Part shown: positions 14,753-15,025 of the stretch, one piece after another | How the letters are laid out: each line of letters starts with the position of its first letter | Position numbering within the stretch: the first letter of the stretch is position 1 | NCBI GenBank assembly: GCA_964556545.1 | Contig: CAZKWE010000044.1 | Coordinates: 1 to 15,025, forward strand | Direction: 5' to 3' | From: JALSKU01 sp964556545 | GTDB taxonomy: Bacteria; Campylobacterota; Campylobacteria; Campylobacterales; JALSKU01 | DNA length: 15,025 nucleotides | The notes under the pieces: generated by a model | Told to the model about the DNA's origin: nothing | Database searches by the model: none | The model's input: only the letters and a program-made list of their open reading frames with translations | Program-made: the position numbers and the translations under genes

Positions 14753-15025
14753 TCAATACAAAAACCCAAATAGCCAAAGCGGTATTTTATTTCCAAAGCC
14801 TATCTCTATATCGTCTGCTACTACAAAAGAGTTTTCTATATCTTTTACCTGTTTAAAACTTTTTTTTGCCCCTCCAACTTCTATGATATACTTTTCTTCT
14901 AAAATAAAATCACCAACTTTTGAGCTAAAAATACCTTTAAAGTCTATTTGTTCATTTACCAAATAGTAGTTGCTTAACTGATTTACAAAAAAAGTTTCTC
15001 TAATATTGCCTATATTTGGATTTGT
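14753..15025 (-). CDS. C-terminal part of an AAA-type ATPase with DUF4143 (5' end outside window)
   Basis: The frame is open from the right edge and encodes 90 residues ending at TGA 14753-14755. It reads ...NIGNIRETFFVNQL near the edge, then GDFILEEKYIIEVGGAKKSF, then DDIEIGFGNKIPLWLFGFLY at the end. This is the characteristic C-terminus of the AAA_14/DUF4143 ATP-binding proteins, about 380-450 residues long, whose restriction-endonuclease-like C-terminal domain is of unclear function. A TTG at 14960-14962 is an internal leucine codon, not a start. The N-terminal ATPase domain must lie to the right of the window. These genes are common in accessory regions and often recombine. Confidence 0.8.
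   Translation of the reverse strand, partial: TNPNIGNIRETFFVNQLSNYYLVNEQIDFKGIFSSKVGDFILEEKYIIEVGGAKKSFKQVKDIENSFVVADDIEIGFGNKIPLWLFGFLY

Noticed and set aside
14641..14856. Plus-strand open frame at the right edge
   Set aside because: It runs opposite the clear DUF4143 C-terminus and has no recognised features.

Overview
The window looks like a stretch of chromosome from an AT-rich bacterium, most likely a member of the Campylobacterota (Sulfurimonas/Sulfurovum-like). This placement is an inference from base composition, strong use of AGA and ATA codons, tightly packed overlapping genes and the gene families present. No rRNA, tRNA, CRISPR array or complete insertion sequence was seen.

Positions 1-4079 hold a minus-strand SUF iron-sulfur assembly operon, sufB-sufC-sufD-sufE, with every junction overlapping or abutting. 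A fifth gene of the MIP18/DUF59 (SufT/PaaD-like) family starts by an ATGA overlap with sufE but breaks off after about 30 conserved codons. Past the break, positions 1 to about 170 contain unrelated sequence: a 100-nt imperfect inverted repeat and the last 27 codons of an unrecognised plus-strand reading frame. This is the best candidate for a mobile-element or rearrangement junction.

Positions 4080-4230 are a divergent promoter region. To its right, 4231-11298 is a seven-gene plus-strand operon: gcvT, gcvH, gcvPA, gcvPB, a LipM-type octanoyltransferase, lipA and lpd. Together these give the T, H, split P and L proteins of the glycine cleavage system, plus a two-step route for making the lipoyl group on GcvH. 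The octanoyltransferase loads octanoate, LipA inserts sulfur, GcvP/GcvT/GcvH handle glycine, and Lpd reoxidises the lipoyl arm. LipA needs Fe-S clusters, so the neighbouring suf genes make biochemical sense, although co-regulation is not shown.

Positions 11326-14603 hold three minus-strand membrane protein genes: two related APC-superfamily amino acid permeases either side of an HdeD-like protein. The upstream permease very probably starts at a GTG (14603), because its promoter lies inside the longer reading frame. The right edge carries the last 90 codons of an AAA/DUF4143 ATPase on the minus strand, then about 110 nt that look like a degraded coding remnant.

Most of the window is recognisable metabolism. 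The parts that do not fit known features are the left edge (1-260), the phased direct repeats upstream of the HdeD-like gene, the cysteine tail of SufD and the remnant at 14644-14752.
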